This document shows positions 52,383 through 62,976 of a stretch of DNA of 64,000 bases, one piece after another. The position numbers were made by a program, and so were the translations under genes. The notes beneath the pieces are model-generated. The model saw only the letters and a list, made by a program, of their open reading frames with translations. It had not been told where the DNA came from and searched no databases. Position 1 is the stretch's first letter. Each line of letters opens with the position of its first letter. The DNA comes from Carya illinoinensis (taxonomy: Eukaryota; Streptophyta; Magnoliopsida; Fagales; Juglandaceae), in the NCBI RefSeq assembly GCF_018687715.1, contig NC_056752.1:46355501-46419500 (forward strand), written 5' to 3'.

Positions 52383-52783
52383 TGGAGGGGACCTTTTAGT
52401 GCTTGTGGGCCCAATTCATTTATACGACTGTTAAGCCCATGAGTCCAGCAATCCAAGACGAACCATATACAGGTTTTCGAACGGATAAAGACCAAATAGT
52501 CTGCAAATAGCAACATCGGAATAATAGGAAGGGATCACTCCAATTAATGAGGGAAATTGTGGAGGTATATCTTCGAAGAATGGTTATCTATTCTTCTCTA
52601 TGCCTTTATAAATAGCCTGCTGGAGGTAATTATAAGGTAACTGAATTGACTACATCTTTTACATACTCATACTTTTATATTATTCTTACTTTGGCATTGG
52701 AGTGTTCCCAAGGCAACCAGTGCCACCCCTTTGTTTGTGGCAGATCATCCATGTGGTTGGTGGTGTGAAACATGTCCTCAACA
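52383..52783 (+). repeat. 5' LTR of Tat2
   Basis: 401 bp, TGGAGGGGACC...CCTCAACA. TATA box TATAAATA at 52607-52614. About 88% similar by eye to 62534-62935. Confidence 0.8.
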
Positions 52784-52784
52784 G

Positions 52785-52801
52785 TAGTGCCGTTGGTGGG
52801 A
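52785..52801 (+). promoter_or_regulatory. Primer-binding site of Tat2
   Basis: TAGTGCCGTTGGTGGGA, one base after the LTR, is a decayed form of the Tat site TGGCGCCGTYTGTGGGA. Confidence 0.55.
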
Positions 52802-52829
52802 TCTTATCATACTTCAATGTGTTTTTCAC

Positions 52830-54160
52830 ATGCCAATAACCACACAAGCACAAAAAAATAGTGATCAAGAAATGAGCACAGTAGAGATGGGAGCGAGATT
52901 TGTGGAGATGGAAGGTAAACTAAAGGAGGCAATGGCTCTGGTAGAACAACTGCAAAAGGAGAACGAATAGCTGAGGCAACAACATATGCTGCCAGGTAGT
53001 AATGAGCAAACGGAGGAGGATAGAGATGCTCAGAGCACAAGAGGAACCAATGCCGACGAACTAGAAAAGAAGAAACTGCATGATGAGCTTAAAGCCTCGT
53101 TGGTAAATATGAAGAAATGGTGAAGAGGATAAGAGGGTCTTCCTCTATGGAGCAATTGTTAAACCAGACAGACCTTCCTTACATCAATGAAGTAATGACG
53201 ATACCTCTCCTACTTAGATTCAAGGTCCCCTAGATCGAAATATATGACGGATCTCAGGATCCTGTAGACCACCTGGATAATTTCCAAGCACACATGACTC
53301 TCCATGGTTTTCTAGGACAGATTGCTTGCCGTACTTTTCCCTTGACCTTAGGAGTAGCGCACGGCTGGTTTAGGACCCTACGCCTAGAAACCATTAGTAG
53401 TTTTGAAGAGTTGGCCAAGCAGTTTCTGACACAAATCATGGCAACCAGGCATCACCGCCACCCTGCAGCCTACCTTCTAAACATTAAACAAAAGGAAAAA
53501 GAAAGCTTAAAAATGAATTTGGCCAAATTTAACAAGGAAAGATCGACCACGAAAGATCAAGATGAGAAGATCACGCTCGCGCCTTGTTAGAATGTATTTG
53601 GCCACGTAGTCCATTCATGACTGAATTGGCTAGGAAAACACCCTCTACCCTAAGAGAGTTTGTGGATAGAGCATATGATTATGTCAATGCGAAGGACACG
53701 TTGCAAGCTCCACTAGAACCAAGAAAACAAGAGATAAGGCATGACTTTAAGGGGTCAAGCAAAGATAAGAAGACAAATTCAATCCATGGCAGCGAAGGGG
53801 GTGAAAGACACACTACCTAACGAGATTATAGACCCCGCCTCATCCACAATAGCTTGAACGTACAGGAAAAGCCAAGGACGAAGAGAAAGAATGTGCAGTC
53901 ATCCTCTCAGGGTCAACTCTATAGTAAGTATCATCAGCCCGACACACATTGGATAGAAGATTGCTCCACAATGAAAAAAAGAGTGGCAGAGTTGGCAGGG
54001 AGTGGAGAACTAGAGCGAATGCTAGTAGACCGCGTACAAACAAGGAACCTAGGAGGGGGAGAAGCCCGAAAAGGCAACACCAAAATAGGGAGCAAAGACA
54101 AGAAACCCCTCATCAAACACGACAGCAGGAGGAGGCCCCTTTGGGGGAAATCCAAACGAT
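52830..54160 (+). pseudogene. Tat2 Gag (degenerate)
   Basis: ATG 52830 opens MPITTQAQKNSDQEMSTVEM and a coiled coil with a stop near 52970. A frame change near 53100 leads to SSSMEQLLNQTDL, IYDGSQDPVDHLDNFQAHMT, LHGFLGQIACRTFPLTL and RLETISSFEELAKQFL, the gag domain (about 53180-53590). A stop is at about 53588. Next come PSTLREFVDRAYDYVNAKDT and a zinc-knuckle remnant KYHQPDTHWIEDCSTMKKR (about 53925-53980). The motif order equals that of Tat1 gag (17699-18418), so the two are related families. Confidence 0.75.
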
Positions 54161-54289
54161 AGCAGGCAGATTTGCTGGCGGGGGCTCAACAACATCAAGA
54201 AGGAAGGCTCACGCCTGACGAGCCAGATACCATGAGGTCTTCTTAGCAGACCGACTTCCTAAATTTCCCAAGCTTAGAAGATCTCTCAT

Positions 54290-57200
54290 TATCTCATTCG
54301 GAGAAAAAGACTGCGAGGGTGTACTATACCCCCACGATGATGCCTTAGTAGTAATGTTGTCAATTGCTAATTACATAATCAGACTAATTTTGATTGACAA
54401 TAAAAGTTTCGCTAATATTTTGTTTTGGGAAGCTTTCTCCAAAATGGGTATCAACCCAAATAAACTATGACAATCACCCACCCCCTTGAAGGGGCTTTTC
54501 AGTGAATCTCTCCAACCCATAGGCGCCATCACACTACCAATCACAATGGGCCAAGTGGACAATTGGGCCACAACAATGACAGATTTCTTAATAGTAAAAG
54601 CCCACTCGTCATACAAAGCCATTCTGGGACATCCCACTCTAAATAACTTGAAAGTTGTCACCTTCACCTATCATTTGAAGATAAAATTTCCTACATAAAT
54701 GGGCTTTGGAGAAGTACAAAGGAGAACAGATGTTGTCTAGGGAATGTTATATGCAAGAACTCAAGACGATGGTGCCTGTAGTCCTAAATATCGAAGGCCC
54801 AAACACTAAGCCACCACTACCTCCTCTAGTCGACACAGACCAAGAGACCAAAGAGTGAGACAAAGCAAATCTAAAGAAGGTTGAGGCAAATGAACCATTG
54901 GAACTAATAGCGCTTCGCCCAGTGAACGCCACGACCTGTTCAGGAACAAAACTAGTGCCAGAGTACCTGGAGGCACTAAGATAGCTATTAATCAAGCACA
55001 TGGATATGTTCGCATAGAGCCACGAGGAAATTCCTGGCATTGATAATGAGGTCGCAGAGCACAGGTTATGTGTAGATCCAGTGGTCAGAAAGGTACGACG
55101 GAAGAGGAGAGTTTTCAGCACGAAGAAGTGTGCTGCTATAGCTGAGGAAATTGACAGCCTTTAAGCAGCAGGATTCATCAGGGAAGCTTATTATTTAGAA
55201 TGGCTATCCAACGTCGTACTAGTAAAAAAAGCAAATGGCAAATGTGTGTCGGTTTTCTAGACTTAAACAAAGCCTGCCTGAAAGATAGTTTTCCATTACC
55301 AAGAATAAACATCATCGTAGACACAACGGTGAGGCACCGGGCGCTAAGTTTCATAAACGCCTACTCCAGCTATAACCAAATCCCTATGAATTATGTGGAT
55401 GAAGAAAAAACGGCCTTCATCACTTATAGGGGCCTCTATTGCTATCGGGTAATGTTGTTTGGCATGAAGAATGTAGGAGCCACTTGTCAAAGATTGGTCA
55501 ATCGGATGTTCAAACAACAGATTGAGAGAACTATGGAGGTATATGTTGACGATCTATTAGTAAAAAGTAAGGAGACTGCTCAACACCTAGCCAATCTGCG
55601 AGAATCTTTTGGAGTTTTACAGAAGTATAAGATGAAGCTGAACCCGGCAAAATGTGCCTTTGGAGTAGACTCAGGAAAGTTTTTGGGTTTCATAGTCTCA
55701 GAAAGGGGGATTGAGGCAAACCCAGAAAAAATCGATGCCATAATAAATATGAAAGTACCATAGAGCATTAACAATGCTTAACGACTGGCAGGAAGGATAG
55801 CAGCCTTAAACAAATTCATATCAAGGTCTACAGACAAGTGCCTTCCTTTCTTCAAAGTCTTGAGAAAATTCCATGCATGGAATGAAGAATGCAATAAAGC
55901 TTTCTTGGAATTAAAACGGTACCTTTCCAATCCACCGTTGTTAAAACAGCCCAATATTGGGGAGGTCCTATACATATGCTTAGCATTATCTCCGCACACC
56001 GTCTCAACAACCCTTGTAAAGGATGAGGATGCCTCCCAAGCATCAGTATACTGTGCAAGTCGGGCACTCAGGGGCACTGAGGCTAGGTATCCAAGAATGG
56101 AAATGCTAGCGTTCGCCTTAGTAACAGCTACGAGACGGCCATGACCTTATTTTCAAGCTCATCCTATCAAAGTGGTAACAGAGCACCTACTTAGAAAAGT
56201 TCTGCAAAAACCAGACTTGGCAGGAAGGATAGTTGTGTGGTCTATAGAGCTCAATGAGTATGACATTGAGTACATGCCAAGGAATGTGGTTAAGGGGCAA
56301 GCCTTGGCAGATTTCGTAGTAGAGTACACGAGATTCCCAGAGGAGGCTCAGGGCATGCCTCACCTTCGACCATGGCAAGTATTCATGGATGGGTCAACTT
56401 GTCGAGCAGGAGGAGGGATCGACATTTATATCATCGACAAAGGAGGTAAGGAACACTTCTATATGACAATGCTCACATTCAAAACCACTAATAATGAAGT
56501 CGAATATGAGTCCTTGATTGTCAGGCTTTCCATAGCCAGGGCGTTAGGCACAAGTCAAGTTAAGGCAAGGGCAGGCTCTCAAATAGTAGTAAATCAAGTC
56601 AATGGGACTTATGCCACTAAAGAAGAGAGACTGAAGCTTTACCTAAATAAAGTGTGGGAGATCCATGACCAACTCATTTACTTCAGCCTAGAGTAAGTGC
56701 CCAGAGAAAGTAACACCATGGCAGATAGGTTGGCAAAAGCCGCCTCCTCAAAAGAAGAAGCCACCCTCCCTTGGAAAGTGCACAGAAGGGTGATCGAAGT
56801 CCCAGTGACAGGAACTCATATTTTCTACCTAGATACAACAATGCCAGAATGGGCAAGAGAAATTTTTGAATATTTGGATTCAAGCAAGCTCCCTAGTAAC
56901 AAGGAAGCGACAAAGAAAGTCAAAAGGAAATGCAGCACGGTTCGTCAGGATGGAATGTATTCTCTATAAAAGAAGGTTCACCGCCCTTTCACTAAGGTGC
57001 ATCTCACATGACGAGGCACAATATGTCATGGTAGAAATCCATGAAGGCACTTGCGGGGATCATGCGGGAGGGAAGTCTCTTGTAAGGAAGGCACTACGGG
57101 TAGGCTACTACTGGCCTAATGCCATCAGAGACGCCAAACAGTTTGCAAGAAAATGCATCCAGTGCCAAGTACATGCCCCAGTCCCTCATCGTCCTCCCGA

Positions 57201-58072
57201 AAAGCTACTCCCTATCACAATCCCATGGCCATTTACGTAATGAGGGATAGACCTGGTAGGACCTTTTTCTCCAAGGAAGAGAGGTGTAAGTAGTGGCTGT
57301 AGATTACTTCACAAAATGGGTGGGGGCATAACCACTATCAACCATATCAACAAAGCCCGTCACTAGGTTTCTATGGAAACACATTGTGTGCAGATTCGGG
57401 ATCACCCATCGTATAGTCTCAAATAATGGTAGGCAGTTCGATTCAGTACACTACAGAGGATGGTGTGAGGAACTTGGAATCTAGGCCAAGTTCTCATCAT
57501 CTGGTCATCTGCAAGCCAATGGCCAAGCGAAGTTGACTAGTAAATCCTTGCTAAGCATCCTAAAGAAGAAGTTAGCATATAGGAAGAGGGGATGGGAGAC
57601 AGAACTTCCAGAGGTGCTATGGGTGTATAGGACAATAGTGAAGACGCCAACTAGGGAGACACAGTTCACCTTGGTGTTTGGCAGCGAAGCAGTTGCACCA
57701 GTAGAAATAGGCATGCCTACACATTGAATACGACATTTCAATCAACAAGAGAGAGGTAAGGCTTTTGAAGAGCACCTTGACCTCTTGGAAGAAAAGAGAA
57801 GAGAGGCAAAGATCCAAAACATTCTCCATAAAAGAAAGGCGGAGAACTACTTCAACAAACGGGTTAAACCCAGGTCCTTCAAAGTAGGCGACCTTGTTCT
57901 CAAAGAGACGAGGGTGACAACCCAGAATGAAGGAAAACTTGGGCCGTGCTAGGTGGGGCCATACGTAATCACAGCCAACCACAAACCAGGCTCATACTAC
58001 CTCAAAGACACCAAAGGGAGGGAGTTACAACATCCTTGGAATGCCGAGCATCTGAAGAAGTTTTTTGCTTAA
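54290..58072 (+). pseudogene. Tat2 Pol: protease, RT, RNase H, aRNH, integrase
   Basis: Protease (54320-54700): YPHDDALVVMLSIANYI, LIDNKSFANILFWEAF (DNKS in place of DxGS), AILGHPTLNNLK. RT (55200-55763): VGFLDLNKACLKDSFPLP, FINAYSSYNQIPM, MEVYVDDLLVKSKE. RNase H follows (ASVYCASRALRGTEARYP). A second, archaeal-type RNase H, the hallmark of Tat, reads WQVFMDGSTCRAGGG and TTNNEVEYESLIVRLSIARA (56370-56600). Integrase: GDHAGGKSLVRKALRVGYYW, CIQCQVHAP, then in another frame IDLVGPFSP, IVSNNGRQFDS (D to N change) and GHLQANGQAKL. A chromatin-side tail ends WNAEHLKKFFA at 58072. At least ten stops and several frame changes; not functional. Confidence 0.82.
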
Positions 58073-58169
58073 AAGACCGCATTATGTGTTCGCGGATTTT
58101 ACTGCTTCATTAATTTCCTTTGCACAAATCAATAAAGGTGGAAGGGCATTCGACCCATGTGATATCCAT

Positions 58170-59000
58170 GTTGAGGCACCAGTGACAAGCCAAAAGGCTT
58201 GCAGTGTAAATGAATTGGGCATGAAGGCCAAATGGCCCCACGACCCACCCTATACTTAGTCACCAGTGACGAGTTGAAAGACTCACGGTGCAACAGTCAC
58301 TAGTGACGAGCCAAAAGGCTCATGGTGCAAATGAATTGGGCGTGGAGACTAGAAGACCCCACGACCCACTCTATACTTAGTCACCAGTGACGAGTCAAAA
58401 GACTTCAGGTGCAACAGTCACCAGTGACAAGCCAAAAGGTTCGTGATGTAAACGAATTGGGCGTGGAGACCAGAAGGCCCCACGATCCACCCTATACTTA
58501 ATCATCAGTGACAAGCCAAAAAGCTTACGGTGCAAATGAATTGGGTGTGAAGACTAGAAGGCCTCATGACCCACCCTATACTTGGTCATCGGTGATGAGC
58601 CAAAAGGCTCGCAGTGCAAATGAATTGGGCCTGGAGGCCAAAAGGCCCCACGGCCCACCCTATACTTAGTCACCAGTGACGAGTTGAAAGACTCACGGTG
58701 CAATAGTCACCAGTGATGAGCTGAAAGGCTCGCAATGCAAACGAATTGGGCATAGAAGCCAGAAGGCCCTGCGATCCACCCCATACTTAGTCACCAGTGA
58801 AGAGTCGAAAGACTTGAGGTGCAATAGTCACCAGTGACGAGTTGAAAGACTTGAGGTGCAACAGTCACCCGTGACGAGCTGAAAGGCTAGCGGTGCAAAT
58901 GAATTGGGCATGGAGGCCAAAAGGCCCCACAACCCACCCTGTACTTAGTCACGACTCACGGTGCAAATAAATTAGGCATGGAGACCAAAAGGCCTCACGA
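58170..59000 (+). repeat. Modular tandem repeats of the Tat2 spacer
   Basis: Two modules alternate: GTCACCAGTGACGAGYYGAAAG with ACTCACGGTGCAA (about 38-40 bp) and ATGAATTGGGCRTGGAGRCC with AGAAGGCCCCACGACCCACC (about 82 bp). GAATTGGGC marks recur eight times at steps near 67-158 bp. TCACCAGTGACGA is almost palindromic. It corresponds to the Tat1 array at 19610-20490 in position but not in sequence. Confidence 0.8.
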
Positions 59001-59459
59001 CCCACTTACCTAGCAAGCCAACAACAAGACCTGGTGACCGAAAAAATGAAAATTTCAAGCAAGTAAGCAACGAAAAGGGCAAAAATATACACAACCATTC
59101 CCAATATAAACAGAGTTTTTGTCCAAAATCACACAAATAAACAAAACTAGCCAAGTATTTTACAAAACATTATAGAATGCCAGGGGCTTTATGAAGGCGG
59201 AGTTGGAGAAGGACCAGGAGGCAGAGGAACTAGTTGGGTCCTGAAAGCATTAGACATGCTCTCACACCTAAGGAGTCGGCAAATTGGATGGCCGCAGTAG
59301 TGGGCTTAAGGTCATCCACCTTCAAGCACCTCAGGTTTGTGCGTGGGTTGGCCAGCAAATAAGCCTTCAGGTGGGCTAACCCAGCTCCATACCAAAGGCA
59401 TGATCTCAAATGCCAATTGCAGAAGCCAGTTGGGGTCGTTAGCGAACCACCTCACCTCT
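59001..59459. other. Tat2 spacer before the antisense gene end
   Basis: No supported ORF. The minus strand holds A/T-rich segments that could carry the antisense 3' end. Confidence 0.35.
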
Positions 59460-62096
59460 TGAGGCGGCTAACTCAACTTCCAACTCCTCTAACCGCACCC
59501 ATTGCTCCCTGACCTTTTTATCTAAATGGATAAAGGCTCAAGCTTGTTTGTCTTGTTGGGCGTCTAGAGTCTCACAATGTTTCTTATAGGTATTGTATCT
59601 CTCCTGAAGCTCCTCGTAGGACACCTTACCATCCGACAGTTGCAGCTTGAGTTCCCTTTGGGCGGCTTTGTGTGACATTCTGCCTTTTGAAAGCTTGAGG
59701 GAGAGTTGAGTACGACCCTCTTTAGCAATACGCAGCGCTTCAGCACGTTCCAAGCAATGCTGCTTAGTCGCCTCTAAATATTTTTTGGCATCACTCAGAT
59801 GTGCATAGGCCAAGTCATGCTTAGACTCTGCCAACTACAAGGCAAAGCCTTGCTTGGCATTCTGGAACCCAATGCGAAGTAAGTCTCCCTGAAGCACAGA
59901 CGCCTCCTCACAAAGGAGGTCAATTTCACCTTCTAAGGATTGGATGTACCCATTGACCTGACCAAGGTAGCAATCCAATTCAGCCTTCTCAGCTGTTAGC
60001 TTCTCAAGATGAGTGGTGAGCTTCTCTTTCTTAGCCAACAGGTGGGAGACTTCCTTTCAAGCGTAAAAGCCAAATTTGCGTCGTTCCTTTACCTCAAACT
60101 CTAGGTCACGATGGTCACCAACAACCCAAGTGGCCAGACTGTCCACGTCCTGCAAGAACCACAATTAGAGGGGTAGAAAGTAAAAACACAGAAGGGGAAC
60201 CACCAGCTAAATGAAGCCGTACTGATGCAAGGAAGTCCCTCAGGTGGCGTGACATCTCCAACATAGCTTCATCCCTCTAACCAAGGGTCTTCCACTTCTT
60301 CCACCACGGTTGAGCTACCCCCAGTGTCAACATTCAAAAGGAAGGGGTAGCAACGGCGCAGTTAGTGAAGTTGTGGGATGTACTTCAAGTGTGGCTATGT
60401 TAGGGGAAACTACTAATGATAGGAGAGGAATCAAAGAAGCTGGGGTAGTGGTGAAGCCATTTCCACCTTCGCCACTAATAGCCTCATTCTATTGACATGC
60501 CTCCCTTGACCCTAAACTTCTTCTTTATCTCCGAGCACTGGGTCCTCTGCCAAAGAATCCCCCGGCAACTAATCTATGCCCAACAACCCCCCTCTCTAGG
60601 GGTTGAAGACTCCAAGTCACCATCAAAAGAAGAAGGATTGATTGGAAAGAATTGAGACTTGCTCATTATTTGATAGGGGGTTTATGCCCTCAAAGATGGT
60701 AGGCGGCGATACACCATGACTGGCTATAGGGTCAATAGGGGCTACTTCTTCAATGGTTGGGATCCCAGCCACGCCCATAGAAAATGCACTGAAAATATCA
60801 GAGTGGGCCTCAACATCACAAGTCGCAAAGCCAAGGAGGGAGGGGATTCAAAGGCAGCAGCAACTCCTGACCCACCAACAGGGGATTCGTAGTCTAGGGT
60901 GGCAGCCAAGTCCATAAGGGCTTGGCCCATAAACCCGTCTAGGTCCTGGAAATAGGGGGAGTCAGACAGCGATGAGGAAGCCTGAGGCACTTCCCTTACA
61001 AGGTCTGGCATGGCAGTCCCTTACAAGGGCTAGCAGCCCAAGGCACTTCCCTTATAAGGACTGGCGTGGTGCCACACCCAATAGTCTCATCCAAGTCTTT
61101 GTCAACAACCGTTCCTTTTGTAGTTTCAACAGGGCAGGTGGTAGGCGTCTCAACATCCTCTCGATGAGAATGTTTAGAAAAGGTTTTTGAAGAAGGCGGG
61201 GCAACAAGCCTCTTCTTAGAAGCCTTCTAAATAGGTTTCAATTAGAGTCCTTTTAAATAGGAAAGATCGGGCATGATGAGGAATCTATCAATATGGGCCT
61301 CCGATAGTAGTTTATCAGCTCACAAGGCACTGTCCTTCATCTTGCTATCATGCTCTTGTGCCCAAGATAGAACTGCATCAATGCATTCTAATTCATGACT
61401 AGTAAGGGCAATTGATATATCTTCATTGTTAGGGATTTTCCCCCAAATGGCTTGAACAAGAAAATCCCTAATAATGTCCTCAGAAGCAGGAAATTCCCAA
61501 CAATTCCTAGCTAGAAAGAAAAATTTCTTATTCCAAGATTTAGCATTAGAATAGCAAGACTTGAAAGCTGCCAATTGCTGGCCATTTGTTTGCACCCTAA
61601 AGCTACAGATATTACCTAGCAAGCGGGTCACACCATAGAAGGAGAAGAACTCACAGGCTATCAAATCAGGATTCCTTTCCCCTAAAGGCTCCAACATCAT
61701 GCAAAACACCACACAGGAGTACAGCAGTGCACACCAACCGTGTGGGGACAATTAGGTCGAGGCAATCTAAAGGAAATTAAGAACATCATGCATAGGACGG
61801 CAAAATAGGAGTCGTAGCCCACTGGACAAGGTGCTGGAAATAAGGGTCACACGCCCAGAAAAGCCTTCTTCATCCACTGCACATTCATCTGGGGAAGGAA
61901 TCACTAGCTCCACTGACTTGGGAACCCTGCAACTCACCCGCAACTTGGTTAACTCCTTAGAAATGGTCGAGCGCCAGGAGAAACCTTCGAAGGACAGAAC
62001 ATCATGTCTCTCAAAAACCTTGATTTTCGAAGGAGTAGAAACCCTAGGAGGGGTTTCCATCATCGAACAATTGGATGAAGTGCCACAGCGAGCCAT
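59460..62096 (-). pseudogene. Tat2 antisense gene: putative gypsy-type transposon domain plus coiled coil
   Basis: Starts at ATG 62096 (MARCGTSSNCSMMETPPRVS). A conserved region runs over 61990-61480 with a frame break at about 61767: VTLISSTLSSGLRLLFCRPM, then WCALLYSCVVFCMM, ACEFFSFYGVTRLLGN, SWNKKFFFLARNCWEFP. This is the layout of PF04195 (strand, LPF, NAW-like helix, EFxxxY, wxKRFFFv, WEFP). A variable linker follows (61011-60742 and others), then a coiled coil (60038-59538: LTTHLEKLTAEKAELDCYL, LEGEIDLLCEEASVLQGDLL, KLQLSDGKVSYEELQERYNT). A 73-nt GT-AG intron (60150-60222) precedes DVDSLATWVVGD, the same site and phase as in Tat1. Several stops. Function unknown. Confidence 0.68.
60150..60222 (-). 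other. Intron of the Tat2 antisense gene
   Basis: On the minus strand CTTGCATCA/GTACGGC and TTCTTGCAG/GACGTGG define 73 nt in phase 0, joining DFLAS to DVDSLATWVVGD. A closer GT (60203) would give only 54 nt, which is too short for usual plant introns. Confidence 0.55.
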
Positions 62097-62285
62097 TTGG
62101 TAAGGAGATGCAAGTAATGGCGAGAAAAGGAAACAAGGAAAGAAGGAAGAGCAAGAATCCAAAGAAGAGTGAAGTAAGAGCATTTCAGTGGTAGCAAGCC
62201 AGAAAAGAGGGGAAAATTCACAAGCAAAGGGAGTAATAATGAGATTTTGAAGGAGATGGGGGGGGGAAGCTGAGAGGTTGCCCGT

Positions 62286-62302
62286 ATGCTAACGGTTAGC
62301 AT
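62286..62302 (-). promoter_or_regulatory. MSA-like Myb palindrome upstream of the Tat2 antisense gene
   Basis: ATGCTAACGGTTAGCAT is a perfect palindrome with one central base. Its CTAACGGTTA core matches the mitosis-specific activator consensus YCYAACGGYYA except for the first base. It lies about 190 bp upstream of the antisense ATG (62096), in the expected promoter position. Confidence 0.35.
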
Positions 62303-62533
62303 TCTTGGAAACCAAAAGAAATGAGGGAATGAGCAGTTGTGACCACGTGTCCTGACCCTATGAACACAAGAAGTCGATTTTCAAATCATTTATGAGACAA
62401 TAAATATATCCAATAGAGAGTCTACCAAGGCTAGCGAGGTAGGTTGCAATCATCACCTATCTGGGACTAGCTGGGTAGGGCCAGTTATGGATTAATTTTC
62501 CATGTGTTGCCACGAAGAAAATTAGCGGGGTAA

Positions 62534-62935
62534 TTAGAGGGAACCTTTTAGTGCTTGTGGGCCCAATTCGTTTATACGAATGTTAAGCCCATGAGCCCAG
62601 CAGCCCAAGACGGACCATATACAAGCTGTCGAACAGATAACAACCAAATAGTCTGCAGATAGCAATGCCAGCATAATAGAAAGGGATCACTCCAATTAAT
62701 GAGGGAAATCATGGAGGTATATCTTCAAAGAATGGTTATCTGTTCTTCTCTATGCCTCTATAACCAGCCTATGGGAGGTAATTAAAAGGTAACTGAATTG
62801 ACTACATCTTTTACATACTCATACTCTCATATTATTCTGACTTTGGCATCAGAGTATTTCCAGGACAACCAGTGCTGCCTCTTTATTCGTGGCAGATCAT
62901 CCGTATGGCTGGCAGTATGAAACACATCCTCAAAA
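62534..62935 (+). repeat. 3' LTR of Tat2
   Basis: Matches 52383-52783 from GGAACCTTTTAGTGCTTG to CACATCCTCAAAA. The start is altered (TTAGAGGG versus TGGAGGGG). Followed by the GGTGG duplication. Confidence 0.8.
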
Positions 62936-62940
62936 GGTGG

Positions 62941-62976
62941 TATGCTAGATTGAGATAAGAAATGAAATCTTCTTCA
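62941..62976 (-). pseudogene. Old Copia relic, part 1: gag
   Basis: On the minus strand LDEEDFISYLNLAY leads in frame, after removal of Tat2, into HPFITSQSLATR at 52382 downwards. The reading meets a stop just upstream (62977), so the 5' end of the element is lost or too decayed to see. Confidence 0.6.

Larger units (their letters stand above)
52383..62935 (+). mobile_element. Complete but decayed Tat-type Gypsy element (Tat2, 10.55 kb)
   Basis: LTRs 52383-52783 and about 62534-62935, PBS, gag, protease, RT, RNase H, a second RNase H-like domain, integrase, repeat spacer and an antisense gene. A 5-bp duplication GGTGG flanks it (52378-52382, 62936-62940). Removing the element with one copy of GGTGG restores an uninterrupted Copia gag frame (DEEDFISYLNLAY / HPFITSQSLATR), which confirms the ends. 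Confidence 0.85.

Noticed and set aside
58170..59000. CRISPR-like spaced repeats
   Set aside because: Units vary in length and sequence, there are no unique equal-length spacers and no cas genes, and the setting is a plant retrotransposon spacer.
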